Shown one piece after another: positions 35,701 through 46,323 of a stretch of DNA of 64,000 nt. Source of the stretch: Tubiluchus corallicola (taxonomy: Eukaryota; Priapulida; Priapulimorpha; Priapulimorphida; Tubiluchidae); the NCBI GenBank assembly GCA_030141605.1, contig JAQGDQ010000309.1, positions 216,568 to 280,567 on the forward strand, in the 5' to 3' direction. Below the pieces are notes generated by a model. The model saw nothing but the letters and a program-made list of their open reading frames with translations. It had not been told where the DNA came from and searched no databases. Positions within the stretch are counted from its first letter, which is position 1. Each line of letters opens with the position of its first letter. The position numbers were made by a program, and so were the translations under genes.

Positions 35701-38700
35701 ACAGGTGGAGCTGATCAGAGACACGCAGCGCAAGTATGAGGAGATCATTCGGCTAATACGTGCCTTTACCAGTCATTTTAACAACATGATTCAAACACAG
35801 AAACTTCTCGGTGATTCCTTTACAGGTAATGCAGCATTTTATGAATAACCATCATCATTATCATCATCATCGTCATCATCACCACCACCATTATCATCAT
35901 CATCGTCATCATCTTCTCATCATCATCGTCATCATCATCACCACCACCACCACCATCATCATTCTTATCATCATCGTCATCATCATCACCACCACCACCA
36001 TCCTCATTATTAACATCATCATCACCATCATCATCATCATATCATCATTATATCATCATTATCGTCATAGAAAGAGGAGATTCTTGAGGCAATCTTAGTG
36101 TATGCAGGTGAACCTATTTCTATATATCTATATATTTCCTTATTCACAGGTGAACGAATTGTCAAATGTCGGTATTCATAAACAGTATGTGAGGTTGTAG
36201 TTGAACATTTTGTAGAAAAAGAATAAAACACTATACTACATATCTGCTCAAAACTGAAAACGTTTATTAGACTACATATACATATGTAGAATGATTGCTA
36301 CACTGAACACTGAGGACCAGAGTGTCCTGCACTGAACACTGAGAGTTAGACAGTAAGTGACATGAGTATCACAACTAGCATGACTTCTGCACTGCATTGA
36401 GAGTGAGACAGAGAGTCACATAAGTAGCACGACTGCACTGCACTGAGAGTGAGAGTTAGACAGTAGCACGACTGCACTGCACAGAGAATGACTAGAAGTA
36501 GAATCCAGTCAGTATATATAGGTAGAGGTAATTATGCAAACTTGGCTTCACAAATACCATTACAGTAAAATAGGGAGAGATCCAGTGAGTATGCATATTC
36601 ACTGGACCGAACAATTATACTATGGGTGAGTTTGGCTAGTAAAATGTAAAGTGATTAGTCAATAGATGGCAGCACCTAAAATATACAGTTACAACTTCCA
36701 CACAGAAGCTAATTTTGGAGCTTGGCTCAAAATGATCTATGATCAAAAACATCTGAATTGCAATATTGTTTTTTAAGAATGACTTGCATTAAAGCCGCTA
36801 ATAAACATGTTAGTTTTTCAAGACTTTCTTTACTTGTGCCTGATCTGGCGCAAATTCAGATAGGTAACAACAATATTACGCAAAAATGGGCAGCGATTAG
36901 CAGAACTATGAATTAACTTCAGGAACTTTTCCTGACATTAGACTGACGAGAATAACTTTGTAAAATTACTCGATAGCGTAATTGTTTAAAATTTGAAATT
37001 TTGATTTTTGAAATAAAGTTTTTGCTTTTCACTGTGACTGTCAGTCTGTCACACAGCAATATTCACTGATGACATGAGTGTGTAGTAGGAGTGGTATAAT
37101 TTAGACCATCAGTACCATATTTCTATAGGTTTTACATGTCAAATGTAGATGTGCGTTAACTCAAATGTAGATTTAGGTAATTCAAATGTGTCTTGGTAAC
37201 TCAAATGTAGGCTTAGGTAGTTCAAATGTGTCTTGGTAACTCAAATGTAGGCTTAGGTAGTTCAAATGTGTTAACAATGGTTTTCAAGAAATCTTGAACG
37301 CTTTTGGTAAGTCAAATGTAGACACATCTCAAGTCAAATGTGACATTGGTATCTCAAATGTGGATAGGTGGTAAAGTTTAAGGATGTTAAATTTAATCTT
37401 TTTTAATTTCAATTTATTAATTGCTCCTAAGTTAAAATAACAACGTTATAGGCCTACTAATAGATGCACTACCTGTAGTTTATCTTTTTCTAATTTGCAC
37501 TTAAATAACTTAATTACTGATTTATTAAAAGTAATGCATCTACATTTGACTTACCTAAGTCACATTTGAGTTACCAAAACACATTCGAAATTCCTGTCTA
37601 CATTTGACTTACCTAAGTCACATTTGAACTTTCCTGGGTCTACATTTGACGTGTAAAACCCATATTGCCTGTACAAGTTACTTTTAGTGTGATGTAAAAT
37701 ACAATTATTTTTTACAAGAGGATAGTTTTTGGGGCTAGAGGAATAGCTAGGACATCATGACATTTATTTAGCAACCAAAGGTCAACAAGAAGGTCAGCAA
37801 CAAGAATAATGCAAATAACAAACCTGATAAGAAAGTCGTTCTAAAAATCTGCCACTAAGCTGTTTCACCTGTCCTACTGTCTCTGGCTGTGGGGGAGAAT
37901 CTTCAATTTTTGTTCATGCATCCAGATGTGGTTAGGATACCTCTGCTGGTTCAGCATATCATCTTGGAGAATTATCATTGATAATCAGATAGATTACAGT
38001 CCTAGCTCAAATGATGAATCTTAGGTTGTAGTGCAGAGTTCTGGACTGTACAAAAAAAACATGTCGTTTCTGCACCTCAGAATGTGTTGTTTAACCCTTT
38101 CATACCCGTTGTATCCCGTGGGATACAAGAATATTTTCTGCCTTTAAAATTAATAAAATTTGAAAACTGATAGTTATTTGATCTGTTAATAGTTATTTTG
38201 ATTTAAGCCAATAACAATAGACTTAAAATAGTGATAAAATGGCAAACTAGAAAATCTACGTAGCACAAAAAACTGTGCAAGGTACAGTACTTTAGAGACG
38301 ACTTTGTACAGATCAGCATAGCATGCATACTAAATGTCTTAAATACTTTGACAAATTATCAACAGTTGCAAAATGAAGCACATTTCATGCTTTTGTTGTG
38401 TTTTTAAAAAAGTCGGACTTTGTTTTTTTGCATATGACAAAGAATGTTGTGTATCCCACAGGATACATTGGGAACAATAGTATGAAGCCAAAATTGTTTT
38501 CTTATTAAAAATGATTTGGGACTGAAAGGGTTAAAGGAAATGCCAACACTCGAACAATATTCATTATATTTTAATATACAGTTAAGCATATTGAAATTAC
38601 ACATGATATACACACGTATAAAACGCCTTAAGTTAAAAATGCAAAAGAAGTTGAATCATTCTTATCTTCTGCCAAACGAATCTCGCTGTGGGAATATTTG

Positions 38701-41700
38701 AAAAAAAATTGAGTTTGCTAGCGGACGGTGTGAACGCCAAAAAGGTAGCAAGATTCTTGTAGTTCGCTCAGAAATTCCACTGTTCGCATAAACGTGCAAC
38801 TCTGCGAGCAAGAGACTAATTTAAGAGGTGCTTATCACAATTTTGTTGCTAGATCTTTCTAAAAATTTTTTCAAATATTAAAATAAGCTCAAGTTCCCGA
38901 GAGACTTGGCTTTTTCTTTAACAAACTTGGATGGTATAGTAACTATACTGTACTGTACTGTACTGTACTGTACTGTACTGTGCTGTGCTGTACTGTAGTG
39001 TACTGTACTGTACTGTACTGTGCTGTGCTGTACTGTACTGTAGTGTACTGTACTGTACTGTAGTGTAGTGTACTGTACCGTACCGTACCGTACCGTACCA
39101 TACCATACTATACTATCTGTACTATACTATCTGTACTATACTATACCATACCATACCATACCATACCATACCATACCATACCATACCATACCATACCATA
39201 CTATACTATCTGTACTATACTATACTATACCATACCATACCATACCATACCATACCATACCATACCATACCATACCATACCATACCATACCATACTATCT
39301 ATACTATACTATACTATACTATACTATACTATACTATACTATACTATACTATACTATACTATACTATACTATACTATACTATACTATACTATACTATACT
39401 ATACTATACTATACTATACTTCATCAAGAAATTAGTATAATGAAACACTTGAATAATATGAAACTAGCAATGAAACGCTAAGCACAATCGTCAAATAATG
39501 AAAGTTAACAAGTCTGTGTAAGCAGCATACATTTACAGCTTAAATCCTTTTTACCAGAGTTTTTACTGCTTTAGATATGGCTTTGAAAGCACCAGAATTG
39601 CAAGAGGAATTCAATGCAAATGCGGAGACACAAAGAGCATTAGTCAAAAATGGTGAACGATTGATGACTGCGCTAGATTTTTTTACAAGCAGTGTCAACA
39701 CGTTGGTTCATAAGACTATGACAGACACTTTAGCAACGCACAAGCTCTATGTGACAGCTAGGTAATTTTATAAATTTTCGTTAAGATTTTTTTTTTGTGG
39801 ATAGTTTGTGTAAGGCTTTAATAACCTGAACTTATTCTATAACGTGTAAGACAGTTTTGCGGTTAGCATACGCGATCATTTTAGTTTTATTCAACTGTGA
39901 TGTTTTGGCGACCTGGTGCTATCCCTCCCTCACTTTAAACCAAGTCACGCACAAGTCATGATGACAGGTTCGAGCTCATCAAAGGTATGACAACCCCCCA
40001 AACTGACCTTTTATCCCTGTCGCTATGGTCATCTTTGATTCGAAGGACGTACATCACATTTCAAGTAGCTGATTGTATCAGAGCAATGTTTGCACATACT
40101 TGGAAATGATATATGCTAGGGTAAGTTAGAAAATTTTCGCGGCAAATTCCTTTTGGCCCCTCCCCCCGTGAAACTTCCTCCCGAACGACTACGGTCGTAA
40201 CACTCATTCCATCACTTAACAAATTTTACCGTTAGTTCTTTTGCATCGAATGGTTTCACCCTAACAGAAGCTACGACATGTACACTAGTATTATTTTATT
40301 AAATAACACCGAGTCAGAGCCTTCCCTAATACTACTATTCTAAAACTCTGAAATTCTAATTGGCGTGTCTTTTAACTTTTCCTGGGGTCGGATTCATGTA
40401 CTGCACTTTCTGCCGTTTCTTTGTCTTAAGTGGGGTTTGGGCGCGTGGAAATTTTTCCATTGAACTCATGTAGGCGTTTTATTTCGTTAGTCGCAACTAG
40501 GAAAGTTAGGCGGAATTCAAGTAGATGTCTTAAGTTGCATTTAGTCGTGCCCAATTTTGTGCACACTTTTAAGACGGGATTCATTAAACAAAGTTTTGTT
40601 GTAGCCGCACGTCTAACTTTACGAAATCTCCGGAGTTGTCGCAACTCGAAAAGTAGTGCTGTTCTTAAGAGGTGTCGTAAGACAACTCACTTAAGTGCAT
40701 AAAGTTGCGACACGTACATGAATCTGGGCCTCGGTTACTTACAGGTACCAAACACATCTTGCACCATACCAATATTTTGCCATTTAACGTAATTGTAACA
40801 GAATAACATGTAGCATGTTTCATTTTTGTTTTTTTTACTTGAACTGTTGTTCTTAAACTCGGCAATATGGTGAAGCACATCGCCAGTTAAACTAGAAGGG
40901 CAGGACGCGTCACATGGCGCAGTTTTTTTCTACTTTGTGCATGTCTCTGGAATCTCTGGAGAATATGTTCTTATTTTTTATTAATTTTCTTAGTTTAGTG
41001 CTAACTACTATTGTACACAATTTCAGGACTAAAATGTTACTTTAACCTTGTTAAAAATAGGCTACTAAAGGTACCATCTGCGTCAGTTTATGCCAATACA
41101 TATTGTACATTGTAAATCATCACAATGTACTGACATCGCAATAGTAAATGTGAGTGTCGTGAAGCTCACGATTTCTTGACATTGATTTTATTATTATGTC
41201 ATATGTCATTATTTTTTATTTATTATGTCATATTATTACATTCTCTTGTTAAAACATTAAAAACCCCATATAAGAAATTTCAGCTGTAAAATAGGTCTAT
41301 TTCTTTATATACAGTCTAAACTTTCATCCTTGAACTATGTAGTATACATAACATTTACCTTTCATTGAATTGCTGGCTTCCTTGCTTCATAGAAAACTTA
41401 CCTGGTGAGTTGGCTGTCAGAGGTCTTTGAATAAACATGTGCTGTTACTGATTTGTATAAATAAACTCACCTGTGTTCTACCTATGCTGATGTCTTAGCA
41501 ATTTTACCTTCAGAAATACTTCAAAGTGAGCATACATCAGTGAATGTAAATCAGTGAACTCATTTAGACATCTTATTTTGCGAGCTTAAAGCTTGTGGTC
41601 TGAACTTTCATGACTATCAGCTTTCAGAATGGCTACCAGTTGGCTGTGATTCAATATGGGTTCTTGAGGCACAGCGAACTATGCCGTTAGGTGAATAAGT

Positions 41701-44700
41701 CATTATACTTTTACTGTATAAATTGTTTCAATTTTATATGAATTCAATTGATTTTTTGATGTATCATCAAATCTCAGCAAAATCTGACTGCTACCAGTTT
41801 TATTTTGTATAGGAATGGAAACTATAATTGCATCAGTTGACCCATGACAATCCTTCATAGGAAACCAGTAAACATTTCTGGTCCCTCTAGTGTCGGAAAT
41901 CGTCATTTCTTAAGCTCAGCTTCTAATTAGCTATATCGTTTGCTTATATCTAGGTTAGAGTACGACGCATATCGTTCCGATTTTGAGGGTTTGCGTTCGC
42001 TTGCTCAAAGGGATCCCGGTTACACTAACAAGGTGAAGGAAAACGAGAGTGTCTATTTGCAGTACAAACATAACTTTGAGAAATATCGATCGGATTTGTC
42101 AGTTAAGATCCGACTACTTGAAGAAAACAAAGTGAGTTTTTAGTTCATAAATCTCGAATCTTGTTATCCGAGAAATTGTACCCCGGGGGTGTTCAAATTA
42201 TCTGACTAGCCGGGCCACATTAAACTTTCCCGCAATTCCCGCGGGCCACAGGCAGTTTGATTAAGGAGCCAAGTACAGTAGGACCTAATAACGATTTTTT
42301 TCATCCAACCTGCGTACATCATTACTACTACACTCAAGAAACTATTTTAGAAGTTATTAAAATTTATATTACAAACCATATATTTCTACTTTCAGGACAG
42401 ATAGTGGTAATTTCATTACAATGCATATTAGTAATGTGTATCACACAGTCTGTATAGTATAGCGCATATTAATGTTTTGACTCGCTGTTCTTCTTCAATA
42501 TTCCTCTTTTTCTTATCCATTTCTGATTCTCATCTATAAGAACACTACATCTGATGAAACGATGAAACAGCCACTGATTGAGGCGTGTACTACTGAGTCA
42601 AGCTGAAACTAAAATCTGGGAATCCCCTATATCAGGGGTGACCACACTTTTTCAGCTTGCTGGCTACTTACAAATTGCTCTGCCCAGTCGTCTTCTTGGT
42701 CATAGCAAGTAGATCATTTTGACTTGGTTATTTTATAATTTTATTTATAATTTATTTTGTAAAACACCCAAGTCAAAATGTTTTACCTACTATGACCAAG
42801 AAGACGACTGGACATACAGGCCCGATAATAGAAGCCTAGAGATTGGCTAATTGGTCTGCCTACCAGCCAATCAGATTGCTTCTCGCATTTCTTGCACATT
42901 TGAGCATTTGAATGGCGGCTTCCTTGATAGTTTGCTGTGTTCTGCGATTACATCGCTTTTTTTGTGTTCCAAGTGAGCAACGTTAAATTTCGTCATGTCC
43001 GACAGTGACATTAAGTGACAACGGTCTTGTAAGGGTTAATGCCATCCGATCTAGTGGAAAAAACTACCCGCACTATCTTTGCGATATCGTGGCACGGACT
43101 TCAGCTGGATACACTCAATTAATCACCCGGGTTGCACTTTCATTAGGTTGATGAATCTCTTCGCGTGCCGCACAAATTCTCTCGGCGGGCCGCAATTTGC
43201 ACACTCCTGTTGTAAACTGATAATGCTGAATTTTAATTAGTCTATTAAGCTTAAAAGTTGTGTTGTCATTTTTGGTGTTTGTAACTCTGTGAATTGCATT
43301 TTTGCTTAGATTTTTAGACTGCCAGTACATTTTCTCACCATGTTTATTTAGCAAGCACATGGAATTGTTGCTACGTGACTTTCAACTATTGTATTTGTTG
43401 ATTAGAATTCAGTTAAAATCTTTTTTTCTCATACATTGTCTTGCTTATAGAGTGTCACTTTGATTTTCCCAAATTTTTCATTTTTTTAATATTAATCGTC
43501 ACTTTTACTAATTATATGCGTAACTAATCACTTAATACGTAGGTGGGCTACCATAAGTCCACCTCTCGGGTCTCCCGTGGTTTTAGTTGAGTTATATTAA
43601 TCGCATAACACAGTATTTTTAATGCAAATTATTATTACTCGTGGGCTGATGATTCAAAGGAGATGCAAACAGGTATGTTAAGGCCTGGTGTTCGAAAACA
43701 GTTTGAGTTAGGCTCTATGATTTTGTGCAAGTGTATTATGTTATGTGATAACACCACTGCATTATTGTGCTGTTGTGTAAGCTTTTTGATAAGTTTTCTT
43801 GTTGTTGTTAGATTGTACTGAACATATCTGATTTGAATTGAAAAGTTTATTTGGCGCCCAGTTGTAGTTGCGACAGTCAGAAACCCGAACGGAATTGAAA
43901 GTCACCCAAGCCCTGGGAGAGAACTGATTTAGAACTATAGTATTAACACAACCTTGTATTAACCTTTCATGTCTTTTATAAATTCCACCGTAAATCTATG
44001 AACACTACATGCACTACAAAATAAACTTACCCGAACAAAACTTAAAAGAAATAGTACACCTACTTATTGTATGACAAATTCCTTTCAATGTCTCGTTGTT
44101 ACAGCCATTAGCTGTCAAATATATATTATTTGTCTTTCGTTTTTTAAACGGGGACTTTGTATTTATCTTTGCCAGTTTTTGCCACGAATTCCCATACAAC
44201 TGTGAAACCATTACTCTGATCAATGTTGAACAATTATAAGGTACTTTACAGTGAGATAAATTCTTAGCGTGCACAGTTTTGAATGTAAACTATAGCTATG
44301 TTTGTGTGACATTAGAAGCAAAGCTACTTCCGTGCCAGCTTAGTTTGTGACTGCCAAATTGCCACTTTTTTATGGGTTTTCATAACAGATTAGCAGTGGC
44401 GGCTTGTAGTTAAAATTAGTGGGAGCGCTGCAAAATTAGAAATTTTTTAGCCATTGTTTTAATACTGTGTAAACAAAAATGCGTAATTATAATGTTGTAA
44501 TTGTAATTTTAAACAACAAAATTAATTTAAATGTAACCTTGATAAACTCATAAACAAAACTTATTGTTTTCTTACGAATAGCCTAAATTGTCGCAGTTCA
44601 GGAATATGCCGATACACGGCTTTTAATAACGTGACAACTGACAACACGCGCTGCAGTTAGCAACAGTACTCCTTCTATCTAAAGCACATTGTCTTATCTC

Positions 44701-45152
44701 AGATGTGTGCGCATGGTAGCATGTGCACAGCATCCATACACCGCGTTGCTTGGGCTGTGAAGAAAATTGTACTACCCTCACTTGCTCCGGTTCCGCGCAA
44801 GTATAAAGAAAGAATAAAGAAAAAAGTCTTATTACATATATTGGATATTATCGATAATAATGAGTGAAAACAGGGGGTGGTGCAGTACCACAGTACCTAT
44901 ACGCAAGCCATCACCACTGCAGATTAGTCAAGCAACGTCGTTCTAATTTCTCAATTTTCGTCTCATGTGTAACTAATTACTTTACAGGTCAAGGTTATGC
45001 ATAAACAGCTGGTATTACTGCACAAGGCCATGTCAGCATACTTTGCCGGAAACAGTGAAGCGCTTGAAGGAACGATGAAGCAGTTTAGTATCAATATGAC
45101 AAAGCCGGATTACCATCCTCCGTCCTGGCTAGAAAACCTGACCCACCCTTAG
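32690..45152 (+). CDS. ARFIP: Arfaptin (AH/BAR-domain protein), complete, 7 coding exons
   Basis: Seven exons join in frame to 354 aa, close to vertebrate arfaptins 1 and 2 (about 340-375 aa). Coding exons: 32690-32780, 33302-33439, 34275-34418, 35664-35825, 39575-39761, 41954-42131, 44988-45152; every intron is GT..AG. Residues 1-98 are a Ser/Pro/Ala-rich tail. Residues about 99-124 (with [14 protein letters not shown]) match the amphipathic helix preceding the BAR fold. Residues about 125-354 are the AH/BAR domain, with family hallmarks such as [49 protein letters not shown] and the terminal PSWLEN. Known family role: dimeric curved membrane binder at the trans-Golgi, recruited by ARL1 and PI4P, with binding to ARF and RAC1, acting in secretory-granule and vesicle formation. 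The start is the first ATG of an exon that follows an AG acceptor at 32669-32670, so an upstream 5'UTR exon is likely. I see no frame break. Whether it is ARFIP1 or ARFIP2 cannot be told; invertebrates usually have one. Confidence 0.95.
33302..33439 (+). CDS. ARFIP: Arfaptin exon 2
   Basis: Phase 1 in, phase 1 out; 138 nt coding a Ser/Thr/Pro-rich linker (begins [15 protein letters not shown]). The acceptor is a tandem cagcag (NAGNAG), so use of the second AG would drop one codon. Donor gtaaca at 33440. Confidence 0.88.
33585..34040 (+). mobile_element. piggyBac-type MITE, copy A (arfaptin intron 2)
   Basis: Flanked on both sides by TTAA (33581-33584, 34041-34044). Ends CCCTTTCATACCCG and GGGACTGAAAGTG are imperfect terminal inverted repeats. 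Near both ends lies the near-palindrome GTATCCCGTGGGATAC or a one-base variant. No transposase ORF. Confidence 0.82.
34275..34418 (+). CDS. ARFIP: Arfaptin exon 3 (amphipathic helix)
   Basis: Acceptor tttacag ends at 34274; donor gtaaaa at 34419; 144 nt, phase 1 on both sides. It encodes the conserved segment [20 protein letters not shown], the helix that in the family inserts into PI4P-rich Golgi membrane ahead of the BAR domain. Confidence 0.93.
35664..35825 (+). CDS. ARFIP: Arfaptin exon 4 (start of BAR domain)
   Basis: Acceptor gatcag ends at 35663; donor gtaatg at 35826; 162 nt. It encodes [20 protein letters not shown] and onward to LLGDSFT, the first BAR helix, aligning with RTVDLELE..I..LRD.. 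of vertebrate arfaptins. Confidence 0.94.
35840..36066. repeat. CAT/CAC trinucleotide microsatellite (arfaptin intron 4)
   Basis: Begins 14 bp after the exon 4 donor. Contains two similar blocks of about 55 bp (catcatcgtcatcatcatca then ccaccacc). Confidence 0.9.
36188..36702 (-). mobile_element. Solo LTR (515 bp) in arfaptin intron 4
   Basis: Ends are TGTG..TTGT / ACAAC..CACA, with flanks cagta (36183-36187) and cagaa (36703-36707), a 5-bp target duplication with one mismatch. Read on the minus strand it has a TATA-like ctatatatactg and an aataaacg signal toward its 3' end, in the order expected for U3-R-U5, and internal tandem blocks rich in actgcactgc. No internal retroelement coding sequence adjoins it, so it is a recombined solo LTR. 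Confidence 0.7.
37124..37664. mobile_element. MITE-like element with tcaaatgtag subterminal repeats (arfaptin intron 4)
   Basis: Terminal inverted repeats TATAGGTTTTACATGTCAAA and (reverse complement of the right end) TATGGGTTTTACACGTCAAA. Left side has about ten tcaaatgtag/gtg units; the right side has five or so in inverse orientation. AT-rich centre. No clear target duplication, superfamily unassigned. Confidence 0.7.
38095..38530 (+). mobile_element. piggyBac-type MITE, copy B (arfaptin intron 4)
   Basis: Same family as the element at 33585, flanked by TTAA at 38091-38094 and 38531-38534. Ends CCCTTTCATACCCG / GGGACTGAAAGGG. Interior is nearly collinear with copy A, differing by substitutions and small indels. 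Confidence 0.85.
38938..39420. repeat. Pentanucleotide array evolving CTGTA to CCGTA to CCATA to CTATA
   Basis: One 480-bp array of 5-bp units whose second and third bases change stepwise left to right: ctgta, ccgta (39075-39100), ccata (39101-39295, mixed with ctata) and pure ctata to the right end. Confidence 0.93.
39575..39761 (+). CDS. ARFIP: Arfaptin exon 5 (BAR domain)
   Basis: Acceptor gctttag ends at 39574; donor gtaatt at 39762; 187 nt. It encodes [20 protein letters not shown] through KLYVTAR, the most conserved BAR helix of the family. Confidence 0.96.
40384..40730. mobile_element. MITE-like inverted-repeat element (arfaptin intron 5)
   Basis: Ends GGTCGGATTCATGTAC and (reverse complement) GGCCCAGATTCATGTAC. 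Interior repeats gtcgcaact and cttaagt in both orientations. Target duplication not resolved; a Harbinger-like origin is possible. Confidence 0.6.
41954..42131 (+). CDS. ARFIP: Arfaptin exon 6 (BAR domain)
   Basis: Acceptor atctag ends at 41953; donor gtgagt at 42132; 178 nt, ends in phase 0. It encodes [13 protein letters not shown] through KIRLLEENK, matching the arfaptin LEYDAYRTDLEEL...KLKFLEENK block. Confidence 0.96.
42184..43209 (+). mobile_element. hAT-type element, longer copy of the CAGGGGTGTGC family (arfaptin intron 6)
   Basis: Ends CGGGGGTGTTCAAATT and AATTTGCACACTCCTG; flanks ttgtaccc / ttgtaaac agree at 6 of 8 positions, a decayed TSD. It aligns with the element at 60286 at both ends and carries about 530 bp extra in the middle (about 42470-43000). 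The extra part includes a long hairpin (42686-42811) and a cagggg tgaccac start at 42635 that may be another nested element. No transposase reading frame. Confidence 0.75.
44394..44919 (+). mobile_element. hAT-type MITE with perfect 8-bp TSD (arfaptin intron 6)
   Basis: Ends CAGTGGCGGCTTG and (reverse complement of right end) CAGTGGTGATGGCTTG. The 8-bp direct repeat CAGATTAG flanks it at 44386-44393 and 44920-44927. Non-coding interior, about 526 bp. Confidence 0.85.
44988..45152 (+). CDS. ARFIP: Arfaptin exon 7 (C terminus and stop)
   Basis: Acceptor tttacag ends at 44987. Fifty-four codons ([15 protein letters not shown] ... [11 protein letters not shown]) then TAG at 45150. It matches the end of vertebrate arfaptins (..PSWLEEQ), with a few extra residues. 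The polyadenylation site was not identified; several AATAAA-like motifs lie downstream. Confidence 0.95.
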   Translation, partial: VKVMHKQLVLLHKAMSAYFAGNSEALEGTMKQFSINMTKPDYHPPSWLENLTHP

Positions 45153-46137
45153 ACGTTATTCTTGCCCCCCACCTCCTTTCACATGCTACCGGTGCCTGAA
45201 TAGTAACTGTTTCAGTGCCATTAGCTTATTAATTCAACACCTCGTCCTATGAATTTATTTCCGAAGAATGTGATGCATGAATTGATATAATTATAAGTGT
45301 AAATGTCTTATTTTGCATTTTGCATCCAGTAATGTGATTGTACTTTATGAGCATAGTGAATATTTTGTTCATTATAGTTATAATTTGTATATTCAGATTT
45401 TATTTCTGACCTTAAAGTAGAACAGGACCAAATTTTAGTTCAAAATATTGTAATATATAAAATTTGGAAAGAGAACATAATTGTTTTTTAACAGTGTCTT
45501 ACGTAAATTACCACGGAACTTTAATTTCACATTCAATTAGATGGGTACTAGCGCCTGCATTTCGCAGCCACATTGCACAAAAAACGTGTACTGTACCTGT
45601 CAAATTGTTTCTGACATAGCCATGACATGGTGAAATCGCATGATGACACAGACGTAAGCGTTCAGTGTAAATTTTTCAGCATAAATTTGCCCAGTTTCAT
45701 GCATCCCAGTCCCAGGTGCTGTTGTTGTACAGTAGTACTGCATTTTAATGTGCAACATGTTCCTGGAATGTTTGGGCTGCTGAAACATATAATTTTATTC
45801 AATTCTGACGTCATCGCTTGTTGCGCTCGTTGGCCTGAAAATAAAGGCGGATATGAAATATCACCCTCTTTTAATCAAAACTTACCTGAAGCTTTTAGTA
45901 TGATTGCTAGGAGGTAAAGTTAAAAGAAATAGTAAAACCTTAAAATGAAAATGTCAGTATCAACAAACTATAATCAAAAGTAATTTCAATCGAATCATTT
46001 GTGTCTTTGTGAATTAAGATACTTACTGTTAGTCTATCCACATTTATCGTATGAAAAAAGTAGTCGCAATGACAATCACATATTTTTGACTATAGCAGAC
46101 CTGCTGTGCTTTTTAGCGGAACTTAAACATCTGTAAA
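45153..46137 (+). other. Arfaptin 3'UTR and flanking DNA
   Basis: Follows the arfaptin stop. aataaagg at 45840 is one possible poly(A) signal. No other gene. Confidence 0.5.
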
Positions 46138-46140
46138 TAA

Positions 46141-46320
46141 GTCTTTTTACAGCTTCGTTGTGCGCATGCGCAGTTGCTGTAGGTCAAAGGTTAAGTGTAC
46201 CACTCTAACACAGCAATGTGTCTTACCTACAACCATCACAATGTACACAATTGCGTTGTTTGATGCACTTAACCTTTGACCTTTTCACAATCATCATCCA
46301 TCGCTGGAACTGTGAAAGGC
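46141..46320 (+). mobile_element. DR1/NRF1-bearing MITE, 180-bp copy with TAA TSD
   Basis: Ends GTCTTTTTACAG / CTGTGAAAGGC; direct TAA at 46138-46140 and 46321-46323, suggestive of a PIF/Harbinger-type 3-bp target. Inside each end is AGGTCAAAGGTTA (46181; the reverse complement near 46270), two nuclear-receptor half-sites one base apart, and gtgcgcatgcgcag (46160), an NRF1-like palindrome. No ORF. Confidence 0.75.
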
Positions 46321-46323
46321 TAA

